A stretch of 64,000 nucleotides of DNA, taken from contig NC_087389.1 in NCBI RefSeq assembly GCF_963675165.1, positions 1,088,001 to 1,152,000 of the forward strand, written 5' to 3'. This DNA comes from Halichondria panicea (taxonomy: Eukaryota; Porifera; Demospongiae; Suberitida; Halichondriidae). Made by a program: the position numbers and the translations under genes. Under the pieces are notes generated by a model that was given only the letters and a program-made list of their open reading frames with translations, had not been told where the DNA came from and searched no databases. This document shows, piece after piece, positions 1 through 23,232 of this stretch. Numbering within the stretch: position 1 is the first letter of the stretch; each line of letters starts with the position of its first letter.

Positions 1-11146
<11,146 letters not shown>

Positions 11147-11322
11147 CTTTTAGGCTTTGTACTGTATCCAAGACACTTGTCCCCGTAATTATCCTAGCTA
11201 TTCTTGATAATTCTTATCCAAAGATCATCATGATTGATAAAAAGGATGACTTGCCAATGCACATACACAGCACACACTATACAACACAACTAGCTAATGC
11301 AGTCTCAGTGATTGTCTTTGTG

Positions 11323-11461
11323 TTACGTTCTTTGTGTTACGTCTTCACCAACTACTAGTTCTTTCTTCTCTTTCAATAGCTCTCTGTACCTCCTCCGAAA
11401 TGTCTCCAGCTTTGTCTGAGCTCCAGCCAACTCGACAGCTAACAGAACACCTGTGCAGTGT

Positions 11462-11498
<37 letters not shown>

Positions 11499-12165
11499 TG
11501 TGTGTGTGTGAGGGGTATTAGCAAATACTCGTACGAATGATAAAGATTGCCCTACATTGCTTGAAGTGGTCTTGGGAGCGACGCAAGTAGGGGGGAACCA
11601 GCACTCCAAACCACTTTAAAGGGTCTCTCACAGTACATTCCTCATCATGGCCATTGACAAACACAGTCTCCTGGGGTTCCTTGGAGAGAGGGACATCTTC
11701 CACTGAACCTTTGTCCACATTTCTTCGCCGAAGCTGACTCTCGTCAGATTGTTTGATGACGACTTTCGGACTGGGCTTGGTAGGATCCTGTCTGTTCACC
11801 TGGAAGTCTATACTACTACTCAGTTCATTACTGGAGGCAAGCTTTGTGAGTGCATCATACGATGTGTCCACTTTCAAGGTAGATTCCAGACGTACCAAAG
11901 CTACCATTCTAGCATCATATTGAAGAGACGAAACAGTCGATGGTCCACCCATTGTGTGGCGTGCTTGAGACATGTAGAAATATCCCTGAGGGGAGGGGGG
12001 GGGGGGGTAATTCAATAGACATTCTCTTATAAATATAAATATCGAACTCACCTCAGATACAGCATCACTGTACTTCTTTCTGAGGGCTGACAGCTCATCT
12101 AAAGTGGCCATCACATTCATCAGCACTTCATCCAACTCCCCACACACTTCTGTTTGTCTGCTCAT
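11323..12165 (-). CDS. CCDC115: CCDC115-like V-ATPase assembly factor (Vma22 homologue)
   Basis: Three exons, 12052-12165, 11556-11985 and 11323-11450, join in frame to 223 codons. CCDC115 is the animal counterpart of yeast Vma22, an ER/Golgi factor for assembling the V-ATPase membrane sector. The N-terminal helix (ELDEVLMNVMATLDELSALR) runs into GYFYMSQARHTMGGPSTVSS, matching the human LAKARYAMG region. A variable acidic or basic linker with QLRRRN follows, then the family hallmark DPLKWFGVLVPPYLRRSQDHF (human DPLNWFGILVPHSLRQAQ), then a C-terminal helix ending EKKELVVGEDVTQRT. Length is close to the human protein. The stop is about 180 bp upstream of the PBRM1 start on the same strand, and the start lies about 165 bp after the BORCS5 stop. 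Confidence 0.92.
11459..11512. repeat. GT microsatellite in CCDC115 intron 2
   Basis: An imperfect GT run. On the gene strand it is a CA run ending just before the acceptor of the last CCDC115 exon. Confidence 0.9.
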
Positions 12166-12331
12166 TCTCGATCTCTGTCACAATCAGCAATAATAAATTA
12201 TTAGGCCATGTGGCTTTTCTTGAAGGGGGCGTGCCTCAAGACTTTCCAGACTTTCACTTCTTTTCACCCCCCCTGTAGTGTAACTACTACACACACAGAC
12301 CAAAATAAATTCATTGACAATCATACAAACA

Positions 12332-13552
12332 TTAAGTGTCTGGTTCTCTATAACTATCAGTGGCTTGACTGTCTGCAGATTCTCCTGACTTGTCATCTTC
12401 ACTATCCGACTCCACTTCTGGGAATAATCTGAACGTTTCCAATCTGTTCTCCTCTGGGAGATAAGAGTTCATTCGTCTCACTACAGGCACACAAGAGTCC
12501 AATTTCGTCTTGATTTTTGTTAAAGCTTGCTCCACCTCAGTCACTATAACAATTACAGAGGGGAACAGTAACAATTCTAAATATAAAGAGGGGGTCAATG
12601 GATTAGGTGTACACCTTTTTGAAGATGTGTGTTTGTTCTTAAAAGATTTTCTTGTCTGCGAATCATCTGTTGCATTATCCCGGCAGAGAACATCTCAATA
12701 TCTTTCAGTCGACTAGCCAGTGCTTTCTACAGCCAAGATAATTATATAATAATATATATATAATATAAGGTCCGTATTGTATCCATACTTGATCTCACCT
12801 GTTCAGTACTGACAATCTTTGCTGCCTCCGACAGATGCTCTTGATATCGAATACAGAGCGAGAGGATCTCTTTGTACTGGACACCGTCTACAAATATTAT
12901 ACAAAATCATACCTATTGATAAATGTTTACAATTACCTGAAATTTTTTCTTGGGGAGGCATACTTTCGAGCGACGATCTCAAAATGGGCCAAAACTGTAG
13001 CAGTATGAATGATACCGTTGTATGCTTTGCTATATATAATGATGACTTACCCGAGGAAGTTTGTCCAGTTTCTGCAGCTCAAGAGGTTTGGCAGCTCTCC
13101 ATGAGGCATCAGGTAGGGTATTCACCACGGTGACACCACCTCTCTGGAGTTAGTAATATGTTATATAAATATTAGCAGGAGTCCATGAATTCCTGATATT
13201 GGGATTAGAGCTTTTTTGTGGAGCTATAATTATAGCTATGGTCGATGGAGCAGTAAATACTTACAGCGTATGGTGTACAGGAGAGCTTACCAGAGGGTAT
13301 GCTGGAAGTGACTGTGTGACACTGGAAAGAGGAGGGCTGCAAAGCACAGAGATAAGTACTTAACTTAATTTAGACTCTATCATCTTAGCATACCCGTGTT
13401 TTTCCTGTGAGTAAGCAGTGTAGGGGATGCTGTCCTCCTCTGGAGACAGGTCACTGGATATGCTGGTGTTTGGCTCCACACCTCTGGCACCAGCATCACT
13501 GGGAACACTTGGCTGCTGCCCCTACATTGAATATCATCATTAAACTCACCAT
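12332..13552 (-). CDS. BORCS5: BORCS5 (BORC complex subunit, LOH12CR1 homologue)
   Basis: BORC recruits the small GTPase ARL8 and kinesin to lysosomes; BORCS5 is its N-myristoylated membrane anchor. Exons called: a start exon ending in ATG at about 13550-13552, then 13394-13521, about 13292-13339, 13052-13146, 12938-13010, 12796-12890, 12612-12727 and 12332-12540. The product begins MGQQPSVPSDAG, with Gly2 and a small polar residue nearby as in a myristoylation signal. It continues SDLSPEEDSIPYTAYSQEKH, GVTVVNTLPDASWRAAKPLE and SLCIRYQEHLSEAAKIV, and ends with the conserved KTKLDSCVPVVRRMNSYLPE (human IDQTVPLLDRLNSMLPE). The acidic C-terminal tail (ESDSEDDKSGES) is longer than in human. A stop lies in frame just before the GQQPS codons, so the initiator must be spliced on. 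The exact initiator exon is the weak point. Confidence 0.9.
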
Positions 13553-13970
13553 GCAGTGTGAAGATGTAAGACAAACCATATGTACTATACTGTAGTGTAG
13601 TTATTAAAACTTGCAAGCTTCTTCAGAAGAGATCAGGTAAGGATCAATTCAGCCAGCCACGCCCACAGCAATTGCTGTGCTGCACATGCGCATTATCTCA
13701 TCTCCTCCCACCGTACCCGGGTGTGTCCTTGTTCTTTCTACAGTGTGCTAGTTTATAGCTGGTAGCAACTCAGCTCCTGATTCTGTTTAAAGCATCTCTC
13801 TACTTGAAACAAAGGTGAGATATTTAGTCACACACTGATAAAATGTACCTGCAAGAAGCCTTAGAGCTAGGGAGCTCCAAAAATGTAGCAGCCCCACCCC
13901 CCTTTTTGTGCACAGCAACAAGCTTTTGTATAATTTTATGCATTCTATCTCCAGCAGCCGGCGCGACAGG
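13553..13970. promoter_or_regulatory. Divergent BORCS5/MYO1 promoter region
   Basis: About 420 bp lie between two diverging start codons. An NRF1-like element, TGCACATGCGCA, is at 13681-13692, one base off the palindrome. The stretch 13850-13960 may hold the 5' UTR and an acceptor (ctatctccag at about 13943-13953) for the myosin gene. No coding segment is convincing. Confidence 0.5.
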
Positions 13971-16900
13971 ATGGCTTTGTCAGAGAATCCTGCCGAGTTT
14001 GGAGAGCCTGACTTCATTCTCCTGGAGGACATCACTGAAGAGGCTCTACTGAAAAACCTCAAGCAGAGATCTCAGAAGGGAAAGGTACGTATGGATGTAC
14101 TATAAGTAGCTAGCTATGTTTTTTCAGTCTATTCAAAGATGTGTTGTGCTCACTATTACATCTGACACAGATCTACACATACATTGGAGAGGTGGTGGTG
14201 TCTGTGAATCCTTACCGACAGCTGGACATCTACACTGATGACTACTTGGAGAGGTACCGTGGGAAGGAAGTGTTTGAGCGACCCCCTCACGTCTACGCCG
14301 TTGCTGATGCAGCCTACCACGACATGAACAGGCTCAAGAAAGACTCCTGCGTTGTCATCACTGGTACAGCTAAATCTCACTGTATAGCCAGTGTTCATAA
14401 TTATACGTATTGCGGTTTTAAGTTAGTATAATTAATTTTTAGCTACTCAAAACTTGGTTGTTTTCCCATTCAGGTGAGAGTGGAGCAGGGAAGACAGAGG
14501 CTTCAAAAATCATCATGAGGTACTTGGCTAACATCACTCCTATGGCAAAGGACGTCGAAAAAGTCAAGAACTTGCTGATCATGTCAAATCCTGTTCTGGA
14601 GGCATTTGGAAATGCAAAGACTGTCAGAAATGATAACTCTTCTCGTTTTGTAAGTTTCCCAGCATCATGTGTGGGTCACCCTAGTCTATATACCATAATT
14701 AAAGCAACATATGCAAGAATTTCCCAGGACACTTTGAATATCCACCAAACTGCAAAATTCATGATATTCTGTACACCCACCCCACTTTGTGTCTCATGAA
14801 TTGTACATCACAAGATTATTATCTGTATCAACCTGTATCAAAGTGCACACCTACTTTTTTGTTGCTATGGACAGGGCAAGTACATGGACATCAGCTTCGA
14901 CTTGGCCTTGTACCCCAAAGGAGGTCACATCAGGACCTATCTCCTGGAGAAGGGTAGAGTCACTCTGCAACAGCCTGGTGAGAGAAACTTTCACGTCTTC
15001 TATCAGGTAAGTCATTCCACGTCTTCAGCAAATAATTATGGTTGATAGTTAGGGCTCGCAGTTCCTTCAATTGATAAATGTTGTAACCATGCTTTTAAAC
15101 TCTTACATGCAGCTGTTGGAAGGAGCTGAGCAGAGTTTGCTGAATGAGATCATGCTGGAGCGTGATGTGAGCAAGTACTACTACCTCACCCTGGCAGGAG
15201 AGTCTTCCAAACTCACCGACGAGGACAGGCAGAACTTTGGTGAAGTCCGCAAAGCCATGAGCGTAAGATGCAAATTCAATTTGCATGTTTTGTGTTTTCA
15301 GTTCAGACTTATTGCAGGCTCTTGGATTCTCAGCCACAGACCAGACCTGCATCTGGAAGGCCCTTGCCGCCATCTTGCACCTTGGTAATGTGAAGCTCGA
15401 GGATGCAGGAGATGGGGAGAGCAGTGTCGTGGGAAACAAAGATGTGGTACGTAGTGATAAATAACTATATTATGTAATGCTTATATTATAAGCTGCATAG
15501 GCATTGCTTGAATAGGCTCAATATCTATTGCACTGTATTACCATCCTTGTTGTTTATGCAGGCTGGCAAAGTGGCCTCGTTGCTAGGAACGACAGTGGCG
15601 GAGCTGGAGAAGGTCCTCACTCACAGAGTGGTCCCTGCTAAAGGTGACGTGGTGGTCGCTAAGCAGAATCCAGCCAGAGCTACCTGGGGAAGAGATGCCC
15701 TTGCAAAGGTGAGGCTCAATAACTACACTGTTATAGTATATCAGACAAAATAATATCTTAGTATAAGAGAATTCACCCTTTTTTATTTTAGAGTACAGCA
15801 ATTAATTTGTTGTAGGCTGTCATCCTATGTCAATATAACAAAACATGTTGTTATGACAGTTTAATCTCTCGTACAGGCTATTTATGAGCGTCTGTTTAGT
15901 CTGGTTGTGAAACGTATAAATACTTCGGTGGTCATCAACTTTGCGCCACACGCCATCAAGACAGTCATCAGTGTGTTGGACATCTACGGGTTTGAAGTGT
16001 TTGGCGTAAACGGCTTTGAGCAGTTCTGCATCAACTATTGCAACGAGAAACTCCAGCAGCTGTTCATCCAGGTAGTGCTTGAACAAGAGCAACAGGAGTA
16101 CAAGAACGAGGGCATCAAGTGGGTCGATATTCCCTTCTTTGACAACACCTTCATTTGCGAGATGATCGACAAGTACCCTGAAGTGAGTTTCCACATGCAC
16201 TTAGTCAATGCATAATATTATGCTAATAATATACGTATTCCATGGTATGACTTCTGCATATCAAAGCTATCTATTGTTTTACTGTATACTTGCAGGGTAT
16301 GTTCGCTGTCATTGACGAGGCTACCCTCAGGCCTGGCGAGGACAACGATGAGGTAAACATTACACAACATGTGTTTCCGTATATACAGCTGCTCACTGTG
16401 TGTTGTATCCATGGTGCAGCGTGTCACCAACCACTTGGACAAAGTACTGGCCACCAATAACCGTTATTTCAGCTTTGCCAAGGGCAATAAAGAGCTCACC
16501 ATCAGAAGGCAATTCCAGGTACAACTTTCGCTGTCTTGTTTCGTTCAAATAAACACGATTCTATTTTTCCGCACAGGTCAAGCACTACGCAGGTATCGTA
16601 ACCTACAGTGTCAAGGGATTCATTGAAAAGAACAAGGTAAGATTATAACTAGTGTCTAACTTTCAATTAATATTCACATTATTTTATTCACAGGACACTC
16701 AGTTCCAGGACTTTAGGAGAATGTTGTACAGTTGTACTCTCCCCATTCTGCCAGAACTGTTCCCAGAGGTAGGGCACGTGAAGAAAGGTAGTTTAAATTA
16801 CCATGCGCATTATATAATATTATAGGGAGCCAGGCACATTGAGAAAGTGAACCAGATACCGGACTCTGTTGGTACTCAATTCAAGAATGACATGCAGGAG

Positions 16901-18826
16901 TTGGTCGATGTCCTCAGGAAACAGGTAGACACTAATATTACACACACACAACGAATTATGTGCTATGTATTGCAGAATTGCAGACACTAACTTAACCATA
17001 CTACCCCCTACATACCTCAGACCCCCCACTATGTTCGCTGCATCATGCCCAATGTCAATAAGAGTCCCAGTGAGTATGACGACGAGTTAGTGACCAACCA
17101 GGTTCGCTACCTCGGTCTGGTGGAGAACATGAAGGTCCGACGTGCTGGCTACTCGTACAGAATGAGGTACGACTGGTTCAACTGGCGCTACAAGATGATC
17201 GTGCCCACCCTCTGGCCCACCCACTCTTACACTCCCCGAGAGGCCACACAAAAGATTGTCGAGTACTACCATCTTGAGAATCTGGTCGAATGGGGGAAGA
17301 CAAAGCTTTTCATTCGCACTCCGAAAACTATCTATTATCTGGAGGAGCTCAGAGCAAAGAAGATGCAGTACATTGTAAGCGAAACTCACAATTATTAAAC
17401 AGCACTCAAACTTAAAATCGGATTTGTCCCTCACACTAACATCTAATCTGCTGTAGGTCACAACTATCCAGAGATGGATGAAGGGCTACCATGCTCGTCT
17501 TCTGAGGAAGAAGCTGACTGCACTGCTCAAGATATTCTACTGGTACAGGTAAGAGTCGATATTCGCATGTTCAGTATAATTATTGCATGCAGCTACATGT
17601 ATAAGGTTCATCATTAATGTACTTGTGCTTGTGTGTGTATAGGAAGCACTACTTGGGCAGCTGGCTGGAGAAAGTGCAGGAGGAGTTCAAAGAGTGCAAG
17701 ACAATGCCAGACTGGGGGAGGAGTGTGCAGTGGCCGGCACCTCCGATTGCTATCAAGGTATTACTAAACATGCCTTTAATGTTGACTGTGTTTTAGTGTT
17801 GTGTGTTGCTTTATATGTTTGACATGCCTCATTTCAGTTGGGCCTCAAGTACATGCAAGGTGTCCACGTCAACTGGTGGGCTAGGCAGAAGATTCTTTCC
17901 CTCACTCCTCCGGAACAGGTGAGCTATTATTGACTAATCGTGTAGTGCAAGTGAATCATCCACCCCCATAGTATGAGGTTCGTATCAAGACCATAGCCCA
18001 GACTCTGCTGGGGGGAAAGAAGAAGAAGTGGCTTTTTGGTGATAGGTGGATCGGAGACGCATTGGCTTTACCTGAAAAGAACTCAAAGTCCGATTCATTC
18101 TCGAAACTGGTAAACAAACGCAGCTAGCTAGCTACATGTACATCACTGTGTAATCATAATGATTTTGTCTTGTTTCAGACTCGTGGTTACATGAACATCA
18201 ACATGGACACTGCCAGGCTCTACTCTGCACAAGTCACTAAGCTCAACCGAAACATGAAACCAGACTCGCGTGTGTACGTTCTTTGTGATCTTCACTTCTA
18301 CCGTCTGGACTCCAGCTATTCTATGAAGAAGAAAGCCCCTATTGAGATTGGACAGATCCTTCGCCTCTCCATCTCACCTGGAGATGATCAGGCCATTGTC
18401 ATCCACTGCTCAGTGAGTGCCTTAACTTATGAGATCATGCATTTTTGTGTGAACTATTCCGTACACATAATTATGCTGTATTGTGTTAATTAAGTATAAA
18501 GTAGCATTTTAGGTGTGGGAAATTACGTTGATCTAAATGCTCTTTATGTTTACAGCTAATGTTGCTATGACATTTATGTGTTACTACACCTACAGGAAGA
18601 GGTAGGCGACTGTGTGTTCACGGTGGAGGATGGGCGTCCAGCTGCCGAGCTAATGGCCGCCATTTGGTACACCTTCAAACGCAAGTACAAGAAGAGTATC
18701 CCAGTGACCGTTACCTCAGAGATCAGGTTTCATCGTGACGGTGTTCCAAGTGGCACACTCCAGACACGGGGTGGACAAAACCCAGGGTTCAATAAACTGG
18801 GGCCACAGCAAGCAGCTCTGAAATGA
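13971..18826 (+). CDS. Class I myosin heavy chain, MYO1D/MYO1G type
   Basis: Actin-based, membrane-binding motor of about 1,000 residues in roughly 20 short exons. The start at 13971 gives [20 protein letters not shown], close to human MYO1D. Motor hallmarks are all intact: [16 protein letters not shown]-loop GESGAGKT (at about 14475), switch I NDNSSRF (at about 14630), switch II DIYGFE (at about 15980), [19 protein letters not shown] and YVRCIMPN. The neck has two IQ-like helices ([18 protein letters not shown] and [13 protein letters not shown]). The tail is the basic TH1 membrane-binding domain ([15 protein letters not shown] to [13 protein letters not shown]), and there is no SH3 domain, so it is a short-tailed class I myosin. 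MYO1D orthologues affect left-right asymmetry in flies and vertebrates, but no such role can be read from the sequence. It converges with the SDR gene, 219 bp away. Confidence 0.95.
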
Positions 18827-19045
18827 GATATGTAAACATGAACACTTTACTGACTTTGTAACTGAACTGTTTTATTTTTTTGTACGTAGGCTGCATAAAC
18901 ATGTTAGGATTTAATATTGATGTGTATAGCTACTAGCCAGATATCAAGTTGATGATTAATTACTAATTTAACAATGAAAGTCGTAAAATTAATTAAAATA
19001 TAATTATACTAACAAATAACACAGAGAGTCCAAGCTCTCAAACTA

Positions 19046-20327
19046 TTATAGTCCTAGCTGTTCTACACTGTAGTCCCAGAGTCTCTTTGACTCTTCATCG
19101 TTCACACCTTTCTTTGTTAACTTTTTCATCGCACAGCTGTCCCAGAATGTTCCCTGCTGACCTTCGACCTCTGGAGCCGTGGCACAGTAGATGGATGTCT
19201 GCGCTCCTTGTTCTGGAGTCTTTGAGAACAGATACATTGCAAGGTGGGCAGCGGGCTGTGTGTGTGGGGGAATATAGAAGCAGTAATAGAGCATAAGCAT
19301 TCCTATCATGTTGTATAATTATATTAGTACATGGTACATTAATTAACACACTGCACTACACATTCTCATGAGATTAGGCCAATAGGGTATGCAAGTATAC
19401 AGAAATAGGGTATTGCAAGTATACAGAAATAGGGTATTGCAAGTATACAGAAATAGGGTATTGCAAGTATACAGAAATAGGGTATTGCAAGTATACAGAA
19501 ATAGGGTATTGCAAGTATACAGAAAAGCACACTATAGATAGACATACTTTTAGAATGCTGAACCATCCAGTGAGCAGGTCCCGAGTGATCTCAGTGTACA
19601 CTGTACCCGGGTGCAGACTAACCACAGTTACTCCATCCTCTCCCACCCGTTTGCCCAACTCTCGAGCGAACAAGACGTTAGCCAGCTTACTCCTGCAGTA
19701 CGACAGGTAAGAATTGTAGCTTTTGGACCACTGCATGTCACTGAAGTCCAGAGATCCGGGAAGGTAAGCGAGAGACGCCACCACCAACACTCGACTGGGA
19801 GCAGAGCTTTTCAGCAAATCCAGACACAGATGGGTGAGATAGAAATGGCCGAGATGATTGATACCAAATTGGAATTCAAATCCTTCCACAGTTTTTTGGT
19901 ATGGTGTTATCATAACGCCAGCGTTTAGGAGTAACACGTGAATCTGGTCTTCTTTCTTTTCATATTCCTTGACAAACTCGCGAATGGACTCGCACGAAGC
20001 TAGATCCAGTTTCATTAGAAAGATGTTCTCATTGCCACTCTTTTCACGAATCTCGTTCAAAGCCAGCTGCCCTTTTTTCATGTCTCGACAAGCAATGTAG
20101 ATCCTAGCCCCCCGCACAGCTAGTCCCATGGCAGTCTCTTTGCCGATACCAGTGTTACCCCCTGTGATGATGACATTCTTGCCGTCCAAACGATCAGTGC
20201 TTCGACACCGGGGGCCATTGACAAAGAACACACGCACGAAGTAGTAGGCCACACGGACTGAGATCAAGGCTCCAAACAGGTAGAAAGGGTTGGAGAAGAA
20301 CGAAAGAAGAGATGAAGTGAGCCCCAT
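19046..20327 (-). CDS. Short-chain dehydrogenase, retinol dehydrogenase 11-14-like
   Basis: Two exons, 19548-20327 and 19046-19255, give 329 residues. A hydrophobic N-terminal anchor (FYLFGALISVRVAYYFVRVF) suggests ER membrane attachment. The Rossmann cofactor motif TGGNTGIGKETA is followed by LLLNAGVM, the probable catalytic Ser in VVASLAYLPGS, the catalytic pair in YCRSKLAN (YxxxK) and LHPGTVYTEI. All are SDR-family hallmarks. The arrangement matches RDH11/12/13/14-type NADP-dependent retinal reductases. The exact substrate is inferred, and sponge members may use other carbonyls or steroids. The single intron carries a 24-bp tandem repeat that stays open in the reading frame. It diverges from SAAL1 across about 330 bp. 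Confidence 0.9.
19381..19523. repeat. 24-bp tandem repeat, about six copies
   Basis: Copies of 'gtatacagaaatagggtatt' plus 'gcaa' in the SDR intron. The unit is a multiple of three, and on the gene strand it reads as a repeated octapeptide (SVYLQYPI) continuing in frame from exon 1 if the intron is retained. Confidence 0.95.
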
Positions 20328-20659
20328 GGCAACTGCAGGTGTGTTAGAGGCATAATTATAACAAGCAATTAATTAATAGAGTGTGTAGCTCACCTGGATT
20401 CGGCTCAAGAGATGTATAAGCTTGTCAGGTTATCGAAAGAAGGTCACTAAGATCACATCATAATTTCCAGAGCACACAGTGAGACACGCCCCCCTCCACA
20501 TATGAGGTGACTCTCAAGCAGCAATTTTGCTGTGCAAAAGTGACGACCCGCGAGTCTTGGCCCAAGACTTGGGCGACTGTACTGGTAAAGGGTATATGTC
20601 AGAAACAAACACAAAACAACTAGACATTCATCATTGCTGCTTATAAACTGCTTGATGCT
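20328..20659. promoter_or_regulatory. Divergent RDH/SAAL1 promoter region
   Basis: About 330 bp between diverging start codons. It has a moderately GC-rich stretch (gacccgcgagtcttgg near 20546) and no TATA box that I would call. No coding segment was seen. Confidence 0.45.
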
Positions 20660-23162
20660 ATGGATGAGGAACAAGCAGGATTAAATGGATCTAGGAGTAG
20701 GGCAAGTCACAGTCACTCCTCCCCTACACATACTGATCACACACCTGATGCTGGCACCCTCCTCACATGCTCAGTAGACACTCCCGATCCCGTATCACAT
20801 GAACATATCTTCCAGTCAACACTACCATCAAATGACCACAACTCCCTAACGGGTACACAGTTACATGACACCACCCCTCAAATTAATGAACATGATGTTG
20901 TCACAGAAGACACCCTCTCTAAACTGTATCAAGACGACTCAATTGGAGACACAGTATTCAGTAAAGCGTGGGTGCTGTCCATCCTGGTGGAGATCATTAA
21001 TAGTGTGGACGTTAGGGGAAACCCCTGTTCCATTGGAAATGAGGTAGTGAGTGATGCAGATGTGATGAGTTGTTCAGAGGTTGGTGACCACAAGGTTGGT
21101 GGCTGTGGCGATGGTAGAGGGGTGGAGCTGGAGGAGGAGTTTGAGGGACGAGTGTGCGCTCTCTGGGACTCCTCCATGAACAGTGTGAGTAGTTTTATGT
21201 CATTTAATGTAATGTAGCCAAAATTTGAGATGAATTTTGTATACTGCGGCTGAGTAATATTCCCATCCATTGCATTCAGATGTTATAATAATCATTATGT
21301 CAGCTTTTACTACTCCTTCTCTCACTGTCAGGATGTTGCAGAGTACATCCATGAGCAAGGAGGTATTGATCTGTTACTAGGAGCAGCTTGCAGGACTGAC
21401 CAACCAAGATTCACTGAGATTTGCCTTGGCATTATTGGAAACCTTATCTGTAGCCAAGAGATATGCCTGAACAGCTTTAAAACAGCTGAGCAAACGTAAG
21501 ATAATGTATGCACACATGTTGATTGGCCTTAGCCTTGTCCTCAGGTTGATTGTTTGACTGTCTCTAAAAATATTGCTTCTGTTTTATTTAAAGGTCTCGG
21601 AACAAGGCTACATAGTTGTGATTGAGGTTAAATAGCTACCTGGGCTATTCAGAAGTAACAGTTACTGTGTAGAGTAATTGCTAATGATGAAAACAGTCTG
21701 AGTTGTTAGGTCAACTTACCACATCCATATGGATGATCTAGACTGTTCAGAGGCGCTGTTTTTTTCTCTTTTTATTTTAGGATTTATTTTGATTCAGCTT
21801 AAATAGCTATCTGGGCTATGTGGGAGTAACAGTTACTGTGTAGAGTAATGGGCTGATGATGAAAACAGTCTGAGTTGTTAGGTCAACTTACCACATCCGT
21901 CAGGATGATCTAGGCTGTTCAGAGGCGCTTTTTTTTCTCTTTTTATTTTAGAATCAATTTTGATTCAGCTTAAATAGCTATCTGGGCTATGTGGGAGTAA
22001 CAGTTACTGTGTAGAGTAATGGGCTAATGATGAAAACAGTCTGAGTTGTTAGATCAACTTACCACATCCATCAGGGTGTTCAGAGGTGCTGTTTTTTTTC
22101 TGCTTGCTCATTAAGATAATCTATCAATGTTTGTTTTTTTGGTTGCTAATGTAGTGTTTCTTTGGCTTTATTTTTTTTACAGGAGATTAATACTTGAGTT
22201 TCTCAAAGATACAGACTCTGGTGTTCTCTGTCAAGTTACTAGGTGCGTTGCTGTGAACTTGCGACCGTCTCTAGCTATACAACCCTTTAGGCTGGTTCAA
22301 ACCTGCTGCTCTTACGAAGAGCTACAATCAACATGGCTACCTCAAATCATGGAGTCCAAGTTTGTAAAAGACTCACTGCTGTTTATTCTACAAGGCTCAA
22401 CTAATGGTAAGTATCATATATATAAATTATTGCGGGTATATTAAAACTTCCACACATTAATTGTTCTCCATACTGCAGAGGACCTCTTGGCCAGTACTAG
22501 TGTGTTGTTGGACCACTTACTCAATGCCAGTGAGCAACTGCTGAGAGGGTGGGTGGACAGGCAGCTGGTAGAGGCCATCTGTGAGGCTGCACAGCAAATT
22601 AGGTGAGCTTGAGGGGGAGCTACAAATACCTAACTTCTTTATACCAAACTTCTTTTGCAATGGCCTTCAAAGTTAATAGCTTAGTGCGAGTCTAGATTAA
22701 AGATTCGTGCTTTATTGAATGCAGGGACTCCAATTTTGAGGTGTCCTGCTCACTTGTAGCAGCGATTCACACTCTGACTTCGGAGCAAGAAGGAGTTGCT
22801 TGTGTTTGTAAGTGCCACAACTCAACTAAACCAATAGTTGCGTTTTTAATTTTCAGTGTTGTGTGCTGACAAGGTGTGTGCAGTTGTCAATGACTTCTTG
22901 GCAGCTGTGGAACAGCTTGACAGTCAGTCGACATGCATCACTACTTTGACAGCTGCTTGTTCTCTATATCTTACACTATCGACTGAGCAAAGAGTGCTAA
23001 TTTACGGTAGGTAATTTAGATCTTTTGGCTCCTTTATAATTATAGCTTATCTGCCCTACAGAATCTAATGTGAAGACGACATTAAGGAATATCAGAAAGA
23101 AAGTGAACCAATCTCCAAGGACTAAACAACTAGTCAGCCTTATTTCAAGAATACTAACTTGA
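20660..23162 (+). CDS. SAAL1: SAAL1-like armadillo-type protein
   Basis: About seven exons, starting MDEEQAGLNGSRSR and ending VSLISRILT at 23162. The N-terminal 90 residues are Ser/Thr-rich and poorly conserved. Next comes the SAAL1 signature IGDTVFSKAWVLSILVEII, then EEEFEGRVCALWDSSMNS and, in the next exon, DVAEYIHEQGGIDLLL and FTEICLGIIGNLICSQEIC. These match human GSTVYSKHW, ENEICRVWDMSMDEDVA and LREICVGILGNMACFQEIC. The remaining exons are helical and armadillo-like (DSLLFILQGSTN and EDLLASTSVLLDHLLNAS). SAAL1 is reported in vertebrates as a proliferation-associated nuclear protein; its molecular role is unsettled. The protein is shorter than human SAAL1 at the C-terminus. One intron holds a 171-bp tandem repeat. 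The stop is 70 bp before the BPHL start. Confidence 0.88.
21630..22115. repeat. 171-bp tandem repeat, nearly three copies, in a SAAL1 intron
   Basis: Units start with 'aaatagctatctgggctat' at 21630, 21801 and 21972, so the period is exactly 171 bp. Each copy contains 'taacagttactgtgtagag', 'gatgaaaacagtctgagtt' and a T-rich stretch ending 'ttttattttag', which looks like a 3' splice acceptor. Copies differ by a few substitutions. Confidence 0.95.
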
Positions 23163-23232
23163 TAGCTAGTTGAATTGGAAGTGTACAACAAAATGATTAT
23201 CAGAGCACCAATATTAATTTTTGTTGGAAAGG

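Noticed and set aside
20453-20674. A minus-strand gene upstream of RDH
   Set aside because: The short frame lies in the divergent promoter, has no recognisable domain and overlaps the SAAL1 start.
23221-23232. TTG start for BPHL
   Set aside because: The frame extends to a TTG, but animal genes start at ATG; 23233 or the presequence-like 23290 are preferred.
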